Part shown: positions 8,407 through 22,892 of the stretch, in pieces
How positions within the stretch are numbered: the stretch's first letter is position 1
How the letters are laid out: every line of letters starts with the position of its first letter
NCBI GenBank assembly: GCA_036620675.1
Contig: JAZHEE010000009.1
Source: Jejubacter sp036620675
GTDB taxonomy: Bacteria; Pseudomonadota; Gammaproteobacteria; Enterobacterales; Enterobacteriaceae
Reading direction: 5' to 3' (one strand)
DNA: 64,000 bases
Translations under genes and position numbers: made by a program
The notes under the pieces: model-generated
What the model saw: the letters and a program-made list of their open reading frames with translations, nothing else
What the model was told of the DNA's origin: nothing
Database searches by the model: none

Positions 8407-9938
8407 TGATGCGAACTCTGACTGCGGTTGGCGTGGCGCTGCTGATATTCCTGGCGGGGAGTGCGACGCTGGCCGTCCGGATGACTTTCAGCCTGCGGGA
8501 GCAGACCTCACAGATGGCTACCCGGGTGATGAGTCAGGCAGACGGGTTGCTGACGCAGGCTCGTCAGGCGATGGAGCCGCTGACGTCCCGGGCCGGACAA
8601 GCCTGTACGCCAGAGCTGCAGCACCAGCTTGAGCATCAGCGCCTGCAGTCGCCGTATATTCAGGGCATTCACCTGTATCAGGGGCACCGGGTTTACTGCA
8701 CCTCCACGCTGGAGACATTTGCCCTGTCCGAGCCGTTCACGCCCGGAGCCCGGGAGCAACTGTACCTTCAGCCGGAAATTCCTCCACAGCCGGGAGCGCC
8801 GGTTCTGATCTATGCCATGGGACGCAATGAGAGCGGCGTGATGGTGACTCTGTCCACGACGCCTCTGGTTCAGCGTCTTACGTGGAATGAGGGCGTGGCG
8901 GGATTGCAGACCGGTACCCGGGTGTTGCTGGCGGATAACCGGGTGATGCGCCTGCCGCCGCAGTGGGGCGGTGTCACCTGGTGGTACTCCGGGCTGTTTG
9001 ACTACAGCGTGTTTACCCGGGAGTTCCGCGAGCCAGGGATGGTTCGGCTGTGGCAGGCTGGCAAGTGGTTTGTGCTGACAGGGCTGCTGGCCCTGGCGGG
9101 CGGCTGGCTGTGCCGGCGCTATCTACTGGCGCCCCCGGCGCTGTCCGGCCAGCTTGGCGAGGCCATCCGGAAAGGGGAGATAGTGCCGTATTACCAGCCG
9201 GTGATGGATGCCCGAACCGGGCGGGTTTACGGGGCCGAGGTGCTGGCCCGGTGGATCTCCGGCGGGCGCGAGGTTGCCGGGCCGGATGCGTTTATTCCGC
9301 TGGCGGAAGCGAACGGCCTGATGGTACCTCTGACCCGGGCGCTGCTGTCACGGGTGCTCAGTGATATTCAGCCTCTGGCGTTCCGGCTGCCGGAGGCGTT
9401 CCACCTGGGGGTAAACCTCAGCGTGGCGGGTGAGGATGTCCGGGAGCTGGAATGGGATCTGACAAACCTGCAGAAAAGCCTGGGGCGCCGGGTACAGATG
9501 GTGGTGGAAGTCACCGAGAGCGCGCCGGTCGCCCCGGACTCGCGAGTGGCCGTTATGCTGCAACGGCTGCGTCTGGAAGGCATACGGGTGGCGCTGGATG
9601 ACTTTGGAACGGGGTACGCCAGCCTGGCGCACCTGGCGCGGCTGCCGCTGGATTTTCTGAAGATAGACCGGATGTTCGTCCGTTTACTGCAGGAAGGGGA
9701 AAGTGAAACCGTCCTGGTAGACAGCATCATCAGCCTTGTGGAAAAGCTGCGTCTGAAGGTGATAGCCGAAGGGGTGGAGACGAAATATCAGGCTGAATAT
9801 TTGCTGATACGGGGCGTCAGGCTACAGCAGGGGTATCGCTGGTCACGGCCGCTGCCCGCAAGTGAATTTGCCCGCTACCTGATATGGGGCGGTCAATCCG
9901 ACCATAAAAACGCGACCGGCTTCAGCAGCCGGTTCTGA
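8406..9938 (+). CDS. Membrane c-di-GMP phosphodiesterase, CSS-like sensor plus EAL domain
   Basis: A 510-residue inner-membrane protein that should hydrolyse c-di-GMP to pGpG. TM1 is about residues 5-25. The periplasmic region about 27-210 has two Cys, at 67 and 98, the latter in a C-T-S variant of the CSS motif. TM2 is about 215-235, and a cytoplasmic EAL domain runs from about 250 to 495. The catalytic set looks complete: EVL in place of EAL (GAEVLARW), N in LGVNLSV, E in VVEVTES, the DD of ALDDFGTGY, K in LKIDR, E in IAEGVET and QQGY. E. coli CSS-EAL enzymes are redox- and DsbA-controlled (known). It overlaps the preceding regulator by one base and probably lowers c-di-GMP locally to tune fimbriation. 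Confidence 0.9.
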   Translation: MMRTLTAVGVALLIFLAGSATLAVRMTFSLREQTSQMATRVMSQADGLLTQARQAMEPLTSRAGQACTPELQHQLEHQRLQSPYIQGIHLYQGHRVYCTSTLETFALSEPFTPGAREQLYLQPEIPPQPGAPVLIYAMGRNESGVMVTLSTTPLVQRLTWNEGVAGLQTGTRVLLADNRVMRLPPQWGGVTWWYSGLFDYSVFTREFREPGMVRLWQAGKWFVLTGLLALAGGWLCRRYLLAPPALSGQLGEAIRKGEIVPYYQPVMDARTGRVYGAEVLARWISGGREVAGPDAFIPLAEANGLMVPLTRALLSRVLSDIQPLAFRLPEAFHLGVNLSVAGEDVRELEWDLTNLQKSLGRRVQMVVEVTESAPVAPDSRVAVMLQRLRLEGIRVALDDFGTGYASLAHLARLPLDFLKIDRMFVRLLQEGESETVLVDSIISLVEKLRLKVIAEGVETKYQAEYLLIRGVRLQQGYRWSRPLPASEFARYLIWGGQSDHKNATGFSSRF

Positions 9939-9959
9939 CATATTACAGGGGATTTGTAA

Positions 9960-10421
9960 GTGAGGGAGTCCATGCATACCCGCTTTTCCGGCAGCCGTAT
10001 CCGGCTTTTGCTGCTGATGACATTTTTATTTACGGCTGGCTGTACGCCTGCCCATCATACTGCCACCGTACCTCCGGTGACGCTTTCCACCTCCACGCCC
10101 GGGGCTCCGATGCCTGCTGGCTCTGATCCGTCATCTCCGGGTGAAACCGTCGGCGGAGAGGAGCAGCAAACGGATCCCGTGGCTTCCTGCCGCCAGGCAC
10201 TGACTTCTCTGAACCGGATAAATGCGGCCCGGGGGATCCCCCTGAAGCGACAGTTTGACGGGCTGGTTAATGCCGCTTCTGAGTACAGCGCCATTCGGGC
10301 CGAAACGGCCGGCGATATCCGTCAGACTGTTGATGCTATGTATGAGTTTAAAACGGCCCGGTTATGTGCGGATATCCGCAAGGCGCTGCTGGACAGTCTG
10401 GTTGAGCGGGGAGGGAAATAA
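9960..10421 (+). CDS. Small lipoprotein upstream of the FKBP gene
   Basis: A 153-residue predicted lipoprotein. It has a basic N-terminus, the hydrophobic stretch IRLLLLMTFLF and the lipobox TAGC, with Cys at about residue 27-28. A Pro/Ser/Thr-rich linker follows, then a helical C-terminal half with two Cys (VASCRQALTSL and ARLCADIRKALL) that could form a disulfide. I do not recognise a family. The start is taken as GTG 9960 because AGGGGA lies about 8 bases upstream; ATG 9972 is the alternative. The stop overlaps the start of the FKBP gene (TAATG), implying coupled synthesis and perhaps a shared envelope function. Confidence 0.7.
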   Translation: MRESMHTRFSGSRIRLLLLMTFLFTAGCTPAHHTATVPPVTLSTSTPGAPMPAGSDPSSPGETVGGEEQQTDPVASCRQALTSLNRINAARGIPLKRQFDGLVNAASEYSAIRAETAGDIRQTVDAMYEFKTARLCADIRKALLDSLVERGGK

Positions 10422-11947
10422 TGATGCCGCCGCGCTATTTTCGTCGGGTACTGGCAGCGGTGCTGTTGAGCGGCGCCCTTGGTGGTGCCGCTGCCGATCG
10501 TGATATGGCTGATGTGGTTAGCCGGTACCGGCAGCATGCCCCGGAGGTTCCGGCTATTCTGCTCTGGTCTCAAAGCGCTGGCTCCGGAAGTGAACCGGTA
10601 CACCCTGGCCTGCCCGATTCCGGTTCAGAAAAAATGACCGGAGCACTTTCCTCTTCCCGGGAACGGGCACTCCTTAAGCGGCAGACGAAAGAGATAGCCC
10701 GTCTGCAGCGCCAGCTGGCGGAAAGTAAGGCTGCGGCGGCAACGGTGACGATGCTCAAACAGCAGCTTGAGCGCAGCGAGAAGCGCCGGCAGGATGCAGA
10801 AGCAGCTCTGGCAGAGCCTGAGCATCAGGAAAGAGCGCGACGCAAGCAAGACAGTAACGCGGAAGTGGCCGGGCTGAAACAGCAAATGGCGGCCGCACAG
10901 GAAGCCATACATAACCGTGATGCGGCACTGGCCCTGATGAAGGCTCAGCACCAACAGATGACGGACAGCGATGGCCAGCTGGCCACCCTGAAAAAGGAGC
11001 AGGCGGCTGAAAAAACGCTGCTCGATGCCCGGGAAAAGCTGATCGCAGAGTATAAACTTCGCGCTGAAAAGCAGAAGGCGGAGCAGAGCCATCTTCAACA
11101 GCAGGTCAGTCAACAAGAGAGTGATATGTCCATGCTGCAGATGCAGTTGAGTGATGTGACCGGGCGGCTGGTTGCTTCAGAGGGCAAAGTGCTGGCCAGC
11201 CAGAATGCTGTCAGTAAAATACAGACCCGCCTGGACCAGGCAGAGAAACAGGCGCGTGAGAAAGATGCGGCGCTTGTGGCCATGAAAAAGTCAGTACCTC
11301 CTGCACCTGCCGGGGCCGATTTATCCGAGGCCGGTAATCGCCGTGGCTATGCGGTGGGGGTGTCACTGGGTAAAGAGATGCTGCGTGGCCTGGTTTCACG
11401 GGAGCGGCAGGGGATGGCGCTGCAATATGATGTGGTGCAGCAGGGTATCCGGGATGCCTTTAACGGAAAACTGAAGCTGGATAATGCGACTATCAGGGAT
11501 GAACTGTCTGCAGACAGTCAGGCGCTGGCGGAAAATATCAACCGGATAAAAGCCAGGGCCGAGGCCGAGGGCGCCGCGTACCGGAAAAAATTTGCCCGTC
11601 AGAAAGGGGTGAAGACCGGTGACGGTATCTGGTACCGGACAGAGCGCCAGGGAAAAGGCCAGATTGGCGACGGTGATACGGTAGCTGTACGAATGACGGA
11701 AAGCCTGCCGGACGGCACCGTTACCGCGGATATGTCATCGGGCAAGCCCTGGGTACAGCCGCTGGAGAATTATCCTGCGGTGTTTCGGGAGGTTCTGTCA
11801 GCGCTGGGTGAGCAGGGCGAAGCTACCCTGGTGGTGGCGCCTGAACGGGCATACGGTGATGCCGGACAGCCCCCCAAAATTCCACCGGGAGCGACCCTGA
11901 TTTACCACATCCGGGTGGAGAAAGTCAGCCGCGTCAGGAATCCGTAA
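10421..11947 (+). CDS. Periplasmic coiled-coil protein with C-terminal FKBP-type prolyl isomerase
   Basis: A 508-residue protein. It has a signal peptide to about residue 26 and a long Gln/Glu/Lys-rich coiled coil about residues 80-295. An FKBP N-terminal dimerisation-like domain follows (RRGYAVGVSLGKEMLRGL through about residue 390). The C-terminal FKBP domain about 395-500 has the family pattern VKTGDGIWYRT, GDTVAVRMTESLPDGTV, WVQPLENYPAVFREVLSAL, ERAYGD and PPGATLIYHI. FkpA and Mip have the FKBP_N/FKBP_C pair, but the roughly 200-residue coiled coil in front is unusual. It is the last gene of the fimbrial transcription unit. A role in folding fimbrial or autotransporter proteins in the periplasm is inferred from position. 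Confidence 0.85.
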   Translation: MMPPRYFRRVLAAVLLSGALGGAAADRDMADVVSRYRQHAPEVPAILLWSQSAGSGSEPVHPGLPDSGSEKMTGALSSSRERALLKRQTKEIARLQRQLAESKAAAATVTMLKQQLERSEKRRQDAEAALAEPEHQERARRKQDSNAEVAGLKQQMAAAQEAIHNRDAALALMKAQHQQMTDSDGQLATLKKEQAAEKTLLDAREKLIAEYKLRAEKQKAEQSHLQQQVSQQESDMSMLQMQLSDVTGRLVASEGKVLASQNAVSKIQTRLDQAEKQAREKDAALVAMKKSVPPAPAGADLSEAGNRRGYAVGVSLGKEMLRGLVSRERQGMALQYDVVQQGIRDAFNGKLKLDNATIRDELSADSQALAENINRIKARAEAEGAAYRKKFARQKGVKTGDGIWYRTERQGKGQIGDGDTVAVRMTESLPDGTVTADMSSGKPWVQPLENYPAVFREVLSALGEQGEATLVVAPERAYGDAGQPPKIPPGATLIYHIRVEKVSRVRNP

Positions 11948-11961
11948 TGTGACATTGATAG

Positions 11962-11984
11962 CCCGCCCCGAAGGACGGGATTTT
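11962..11984 (+). terminator. Possible intrinsic terminator after the fimbrial/FKBP operon
   Basis: CCCG-c-CC / GG-a-CGGG pair with one mismatch around a CGAA tetraloop, followed by ATTTT. It lies 15 bases after the FKBP stop, where transcription of the plus-strand operon should end before the convergent lipoprotein gene. Confidence 0.45.
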
Positions 11985-12159
11985 ACCTGATAGCGGATAA
12001 TTTCCGGCCTTCAGATTTTCCTTTGATGATTCAGAGAGAATGGTTGACTCCGGGGAAGTTCAAGCCTGGCCGGAAAAGAGTACATGGAACTAAAGCGGAT
12101 CTGTTCACATTCTCGCATTGTCATTTCGGGGGAATATATTATCCCCCTGTCCGGTTGAG

Positions 12160-12729
12160 TTAATGTACCTTATCTTTGGTACCGGGCTGGCTCTTTTCTG
12201 TCGATGGCTCGGGTGGTGTCACATTGACCGTGGGCGGGGGGCCAAAATCCAGTTTAAGTCCCTCCATTTTGTCAATAATATTTGTCGTGATATCCAGGGT
12301 GGGATCGGCTGCCAGTACATTTTCACCGGGAATAATGATGGTTCCCGGATTTTCATGGAGCCAGGCAGTTACGGCCTGGCGCATGGCCTCGTATACCACT
12401 TTTCTGGCATGCGCTTTTTCCGCTGCCTGCTGAAGAGTTATTCGTTGTAGTCCTTGTTTCAGAACGCTTTCGGTGGGGTGGGAACCCGATGCGCCGTATA
12501 CCGCCTCAATCTGTTTAATCCCTTTATTCAGGTTTTCCGTTACCTGCGCCAGATGCTGTTTTCCCTGTTCCGAGGGGGCGGAGTTATCCATGATCCATTG
12601 CACGTTTACTATTGCCAGCCTGTCCATATTATCCTTCTCCTTTTGATGTTGGTCGCATCCGCTGAGCAGCATGAAGCCTGACAGGGCAAATAAGATGGCT
12701 ATCCCGATCCCTGTATTCTTTTTCACCAT
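12160..12729 (-). CDS. Skp/OmpH-like periplasmic lipoprotein
   Basis: A 189-residue lipoprotein with lipobox LLSGC (Cys about residue 25). The sequence DRLAIVNVQWIMDNS at about 35 and IIIPGENVLAADPTLDITTNIIDKM at about 135-160 match the first and last strands of the Skp (OmpH) fold, where Skp has IAIVN near its start and DIT near its end. The middle is helical and charged like Skp tentacles but shorter. The C-terminus is a Pro-rich tail. It lies 44 bp downstream of the giant autotransporter on the same strand, so it may be a dedicated chaperone for that protein. Unlike Skp it should be membrane-tethered. Role inferred. Confidence 0.72.
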   Translation of the reverse strand: MVKKNTGIGIAILFALSGFMLLSGCDQHQKEKDNMDRLAIVNVQWIMDNSAPSEQGKQHLAQVTENLNKGIKQIEAVYGASGSHPTESVLKQGLQRITLQQAAEKAHARKVVYEAMRQAVTAWLHENPGTIIIPGENVLAADPTLDITTNIIDKMEGLKLDFGPPPTVNVTPPEPSTEKSQPGTKDKVH

Positions 12730-12773
12730 ATATCTCCTTTATCGGGGAGGGAGCCTCCCCGATGATTCTCCCA

Positions 12774-18878
<6,105 letters not shown>

Positions 18879-19009
18879 TAAAATAAGTTCCTTTTTTGAG
18901 AGAACAAGACAATACTTATTTGGGGGTGGTTTTTTCTGGCGTCCCGCCATTTTTATATATGCAGTTCACAAATGCTTTTGTAGCAAAGTTAGTCATATCG
19001 GCTTACTGA

Positions 19010-19660
19010 TTAAATAAATGGTTTGCTGTGATATTCAGTCACCAAAAAATCCGCAATGGATAATTTTCTACGTCCCTGAGATGACATCCACAGGGGCTCA
19101 TACTTGTCATCAGCGCCATATCGCCATGAAATCCATGCATCACAAAAAAATACACTTTTGGCTTTTGCGTTATCAAACCCCATTTTTTTCATGATGGTAT
19201 GTTTTCGGGCATATAGCGATTTTACTGGTGCCCCTAAAAGCCCGGCGATCTGATGCATATTGCACCCTTTGCTTAATAAGTGAACAAGCCGGATATCCCC
19301 ATCAGTCAAGGAGATATTGTTGGTATACCCACTCTGAATATGTCTTACCAGGGCACTAAACGTTGTCTGTGGCGCCATATATTTAGAGATATAGCCACGG
19401 AATATCGTTCCGGGTTCTGTATTGTGAACATCAAAGACATGAATGACATTTTTCATGCCGGATATTCTTTTTCTAACCTCGGCGCCAAATTGTAAACTTT
19501 CTATTGCAACAATATAGAGCAACACCTCCTGGTTATCTGGTAATCTATTTATCTCATCAACACCTCTGCAGGTATGAACACTTATGTTCTTTCCCGTTAA
19601 GATGGAATGGAACCCATTGCTGTAATAAAAATCATCGCAAAAAAGAACAACTCTATTCAT
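19010..19660 (-). CDS. LuxR-type HTH regulator upstream of the autotransporter
   Basis: A 216-residue protein. The N-terminal about 120 residues are receiver-like (VVLFCDDFYYSNGFHSIL; LLYIVAIESLQFG; MKNVIHVFDVH) but lack a convincing phosphorylation site. The C-terminal HTH begins SLTDGDIRLVHLLSKGCNMHQIAGLLGAP and continues VKSLYARKHTIMKKMGF. A tail of about 45 residues follows. It is on the same strand, 131 bp upstream of the autotransporter start. It has the same architecture as the two regulators in the fimbrial cluster, so the three probably form a local regulatory set (inference). Its upstream region is AT-rich. Confidence 0.78.
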   Translation of the reverse strand: MNRVVLFCDDFYYSNGFHSILTGKNISVHTCRGVDEINRLPDNQEVLLYIVAIESLQFGAEVRKRISGMKNVIHVFDVHNTEPGTIFRGYISKYMAPQTTFSALVRHIQSGYTNNISLTDGDIRLVHLLSKGCNMHQIAGLLGAPVKSLYARKHTIMKKMGFDNAKAKSVFFCDAWISWRYGADDKYEPLWMSSQGRRKLSIADFLVTEYHSKPFI

Positions 19661-21165
19661 CCTGTCTCCTTGGAACTCTGGTTTTTTTAAAGCGTCCAGT
19701 GAATATCTCCAGAGTCAGCACAAACTATGAAATACCATTAGAAAATTGAAGTCATGTATATAAGCATATGGTTGATAGCTGTCTGTACTGCACCTGAATT
19801 CTTATTCATAACGGACTTATCTCAAAGATGATTATTCTGATGATAAGCTCATGATTGATAGGTTTTGGCTATTGTGAGTAGCTGATTGATCACTGGATGT
19901 TATGAAAATTCCTGGTGATATAATGATTGTCATTAAAAAACAATATGTTATTCCTTATTGGTTTGGGAGGTGTTTGTTAACATAAAATAAACAAAATAGA
20001 AAAAAAATGTATTTTTTGAAGTGTATTTTAGGAATTATCTGACTCACACCAGGATTTTTTATGTGAAAAGAAAACCCGGCAGAGTAAAAACAGGTAAAGC
20101 TATGAAAAAAAAGAATATGTATCTGGAATCGATGTTGGTGGCGGAATTAATAATTGAGTGTCGACCCTCTATGGCACTAAAGGATAAAGCAGGTGCGCAA
20201 GGTGTAAAATTCTGGCAAGGAATACTTTAGCCGACCTTCGGAATTTTCATCGGATAATCAAAGTAACCATCAGTAACAATTAAAGCGACTGGTAACATTA
20301 TTTTCTATCCGTATTTTTCATTGATATCACATTTATTATTTCATTAAAAATGCATGTTATATTCAGCCGCAGGGAGACGCTTTTATTTGGACTCTTCCTT
20401 GTTGCCTTACAGGAAACCTGTACGTTGGTGATAAAACTCGATGTCCGTTGCGGGAGTAACAGGGGAGTATATTGTTTTTAAAGGTATTTTATTGAAAGTC
20501 ATGGTGAGGAATGATTCATCCGGTCTGCCCATCAGGAAAAGGGACAATGAGGTATTTTTCGGGATGATCGTGGCGATAACAGCCCGCCGGACGCGTCGCT
20601 ATCCGGCACAGACGGGGCTGCGAAAGAAGAGGTTCATTCCCTCAAATGGGTTTGCATCAGAAATTCCAGCAGTTCCGCTTTGCGTGCGGGCGTCATGCAG
20701 CGGAACAGGCGTGCGCTATAGCGAGCCGTGGCGGTGAAATAGCGCTGGTAGAAGTGGCGTACGATGCGACCGTTCATACTGATGTCTCCTGGCGGTTTCT
20801 GTAGCTTCAGTATGGTGATAAAAGGGGATTTAATATATTGATGAGTTCTTTCTTTTTTGTTCCTCTTTTATCTTTGGTGATGGAATCTATCTGATTAAAA
20901 ATCAATATGTTACATTTTTCCTAAACCTTCTCCCTTAGGTTCTGACCCTATGATCTTTCTATCATATTGATTTTAAATGCTAATTTATTTCTCGTTTTGT
21001 TCCTCAATTTTTTACTCATCTTTTCCGCATTATGGCGGGTGGTAAATCGTGAGCCATCTCTAAAACCGGTATGGCGGGCTTTGCTATTTTTAGATTAATG
21101 AGCTGTGAATGAAATTGATTCTTGTTTCATTCGAAGCATGGTGAGGGGCTAATCCGGAGAGTGTT
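19661..21165. other. AT-rich intergenic stretch with one small plausible gene
   Basis: About 1.5 kb separating the autotransporter locus from the ybiU-like gene. It is AT-rich at both ends with a GC-richer core at about 20570-20780, which holds the 47-codon gene on the minus strand. A 43-codon open frame at 20102-20230 has only weak support. I see no RNA gene, repeat or att site. Confidence 0.6.
20634..20777 (-). CDS. Small basic protein of unknown function (47 residues)
   Basis: The open frame begins MNGRIVRHFYQRYFTATARY and ends MQTHLRE. It is rich in Arg, Tyr and Phe. A well-placed AGGAG lies 8 bases upstream of the ATG (20775-20777), and the codons are GC-rich, unlike the AT-rich surroundings. 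I do not recognise a family. The sequence suggests an amphipathic N-terminal helix, and several enterobacterial stress-induced small proteins look like this. It is probably real because of the ribosome site and composition, but unproven. Confidence 0.5.
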   Translation of the reverse strand: MNGRIVRHFYQRYFTATARYSARLFRCMTPARKAELLEFLMQTHLRE

Positions 21166-22428
21166 ATGGCTTCATCGTTCGTGTCATCAACATTACCTGT
21201 TGATTATAAAAAGAATATCGTCGATATGAAGCGTACCCTACGGGCGCGAATCGGCGATGTGGAAGCACTGTTTGAGCAGGTGTGCGCGGTCGTTGAAAGA
21301 GAGCTCGCCGATGCCCGAATCCAGGAAATGAAGGCGGGCAGTGCCTGGCCTGAGATCGAACTACGGCAGTTAATGGAAGGGGAGATGAGCGAACGGCAGA
21401 AAGCGTTAGTCAAACGACGCGGCTGTGTGGTGGTACGCCAGACTTTTCCACGCCAGCAGGCGCGGGCGCTGGATAACGCCATGCTGGATTATCTGGGCGA
21501 TAACCATTTTGACCAGCAATACCGCGGTGCGGGGGATAATTTCTTTGGAACGCTTACGGCGTCAAAACCGGAGATTTTCCCCGTTTACTGGTCTCCTTCG
21601 CAAATGGAGGCGCGCCAGAGCGAAGCTATCGCCCGTGTACAGTCGTCCCTTAACCGCCTGTGGCGTTTTGAATCGCCGCAGGGGCGCTGGTTCGATCCGG
21701 ATAAGAATATTATTTATCCGGATCGCATTCGCAGGCGGCCGCCGGGAAGCTGTTCGCAGGGGCTGGGAGCGCATACCGATTCCGGGGCCCTGGAGCGCTG
21801 GCTGTCGCCGGCTTATCAGAAGGTGTTCGCCAGCATCTTCAACGGCCGTCTGGCGGAATACGATCCCTGGGATGCGGCATGGCGCCCGCAGGCGGATGAA
21901 TATCATCTGGAGAACACCACCACCTGTTCGGCGTTCCGTACTTTTCAGGGCTGGACGGCGCTGTCGGATATGGAAACCGGTCAGGGATTGCTGCATGTGG
22001 TTCCGACGCCGCTGGCGATGGCGTATATCCTGCTGCGTCCGCTGCTGAACGATGTACCGGAAGATGAGCTGTGCGGCGTGGCGCCGGGAAAAGTGCTGCC
22101 GGTATCCGAGCGGTGGCATCCGCACCTGATTAACGGACTGTGCTCGATTCCCTCCCTGAAGGCCGGGGATTCGGTATGGTGGCACTGCGATCTGATACAC
22201 GCGGTGGCGCCGGTAGAAAATCAGCAGGGCTGGGGGAATGTTATCTATATTCCCGCGGCGCCCATGTGCGAAAAAAATGGACGCTATGCGCAACGGGTAA
22301 GGGAAGCTTTTGAACGCGGGGCTTCACCGGCGGATTTCCCGCATGAAGATTATGAAGTGACGTGGAAAGGACGTTTTACGGCTGAACAGCTTAATGAGAT
22401 CGGCCGTCGGGGATTAGGTATAGAATAA
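21166..22428 (+). CDS. ybiU: DUF1479 protein, YbiU-like putative Fe(II)/2-oxoglutarate-type oxygenase
   Basis: A 420-residue protein, the same length as E. coli YbiU (DUF1479). It keeps an H-x-D...H metal-binding pattern: His203 and Asp205 in GAHTDSGALERW, and His345 in VWWHCDLIHAV (His340 and Asp342 are nearby). A double-stranded beta-helix core is implied by the following strands (GWGNVIYIPAAP). This agrees with membership of the cupin/2-oxoglutarate dioxygenase superfamily; the substrate is unknown. It stands alone between the autotransporter and CDI loci and has a GAG ribosome site before ATG 21166. It is a cytoplasmic enzyme by sequence. The symbol is given for similarity; it may be a paralogue rather than the orthologue. 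Confidence 0.82.
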   Translation: MASSFVSSTLPVDYKKNIVDMKRTLRARIGDVEALFEQVCAVVERELADARIQEMKAGSAWPEIELRQLMEGEMSERQKALVKRRGCVVVRQTFPRQQARALDNAMLDYLGDNHFDQQYRGAGDNFFGTLTASKPEIFPVYWSPSQMEARQSEAIARVQSSLNRLWRFESPQGRWFDPDKNIIYPDRIRRRPPGSCSQGLGAHTDSGALERWLSPAYQKVFASIFNGRLAEYDPWDAAWRPQADEYHLENTTTCSAFRTFQGWTALSDMETGQGLLHVVPTPLAMAYILLRPLLNDVPEDELCGVAPGKVLPVSERWHPHLINGLCSIPSLKAGDSVWWHCDLIHAVAPVENQQGWGNVIYIPAAPMCEKNGRYAQRVREAFERGASPADFPHEDYEVTWKGRFTAEQLNEIGRRGLGIE

Positions 22429-22892
22429 GTTTCGATATGGCCGATGACAGTTATTCAGATTATCACCCGTTATGATGGAAAATTCCCAGGGTTTTTCTAC
22501 CGGGCACTCTTATTCATGGCGGGGGGAAGTAGCGTTTCATTTAAAAGGTTTCACTCATTGTTGGCAAAGGAGCGCTGGCTTTGTTTTTTAATGATTTGAT
22601 TTTTAATGAGGTTTTATGATTATCACGGCGGTGAATATTATGATATGAAAAGAGCTCAAATATGTTCACCCCCGTTTGGGTTAGAGAGAAATCTTAATTT
22701 CATTAGCTGTGCTGATGTCGGGAGGCTGTTAATTTGACATTAATTTTATTTCATTTTTTAGGTGGATGGCAGACAGCGCAATAAATAGGCGGCATAATAC
22801 TTGACCGCTCCTCCCGATAGGCGTTAAAACGTTTGCCACGAAAATGACATCGCATTTCTCTTTATGAAATTTTTCTACAAGGAAGCAGAAAA
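22429..22892. other. AT-rich leader of the CDI operon
   Basis: No gene seen in 464 bp. The stretch contains several AT-rich blocks and a TTGACA (about 22735) without a convincing -10 at 17 bp. The cdiB ribosome site AAGGAAG is at the 3' end. Promoter and any regulator site for cdiBA must lie here. Confidence 0.5.

Noticed and set aside
12128..12147. GGGGGA/TCCCCC hairpin after the Skp-like lipoprotein gene as a terminator
   Set aside because: The stem is real but no T-run follows on either strand, so termination is not supported.
20102..20230. 43-codon frame starting MKKKNMYLESMLVAELI
   Set aside because: Weak ribosome site, AT-rich, no resemblance to a family; kept out of the gene list.
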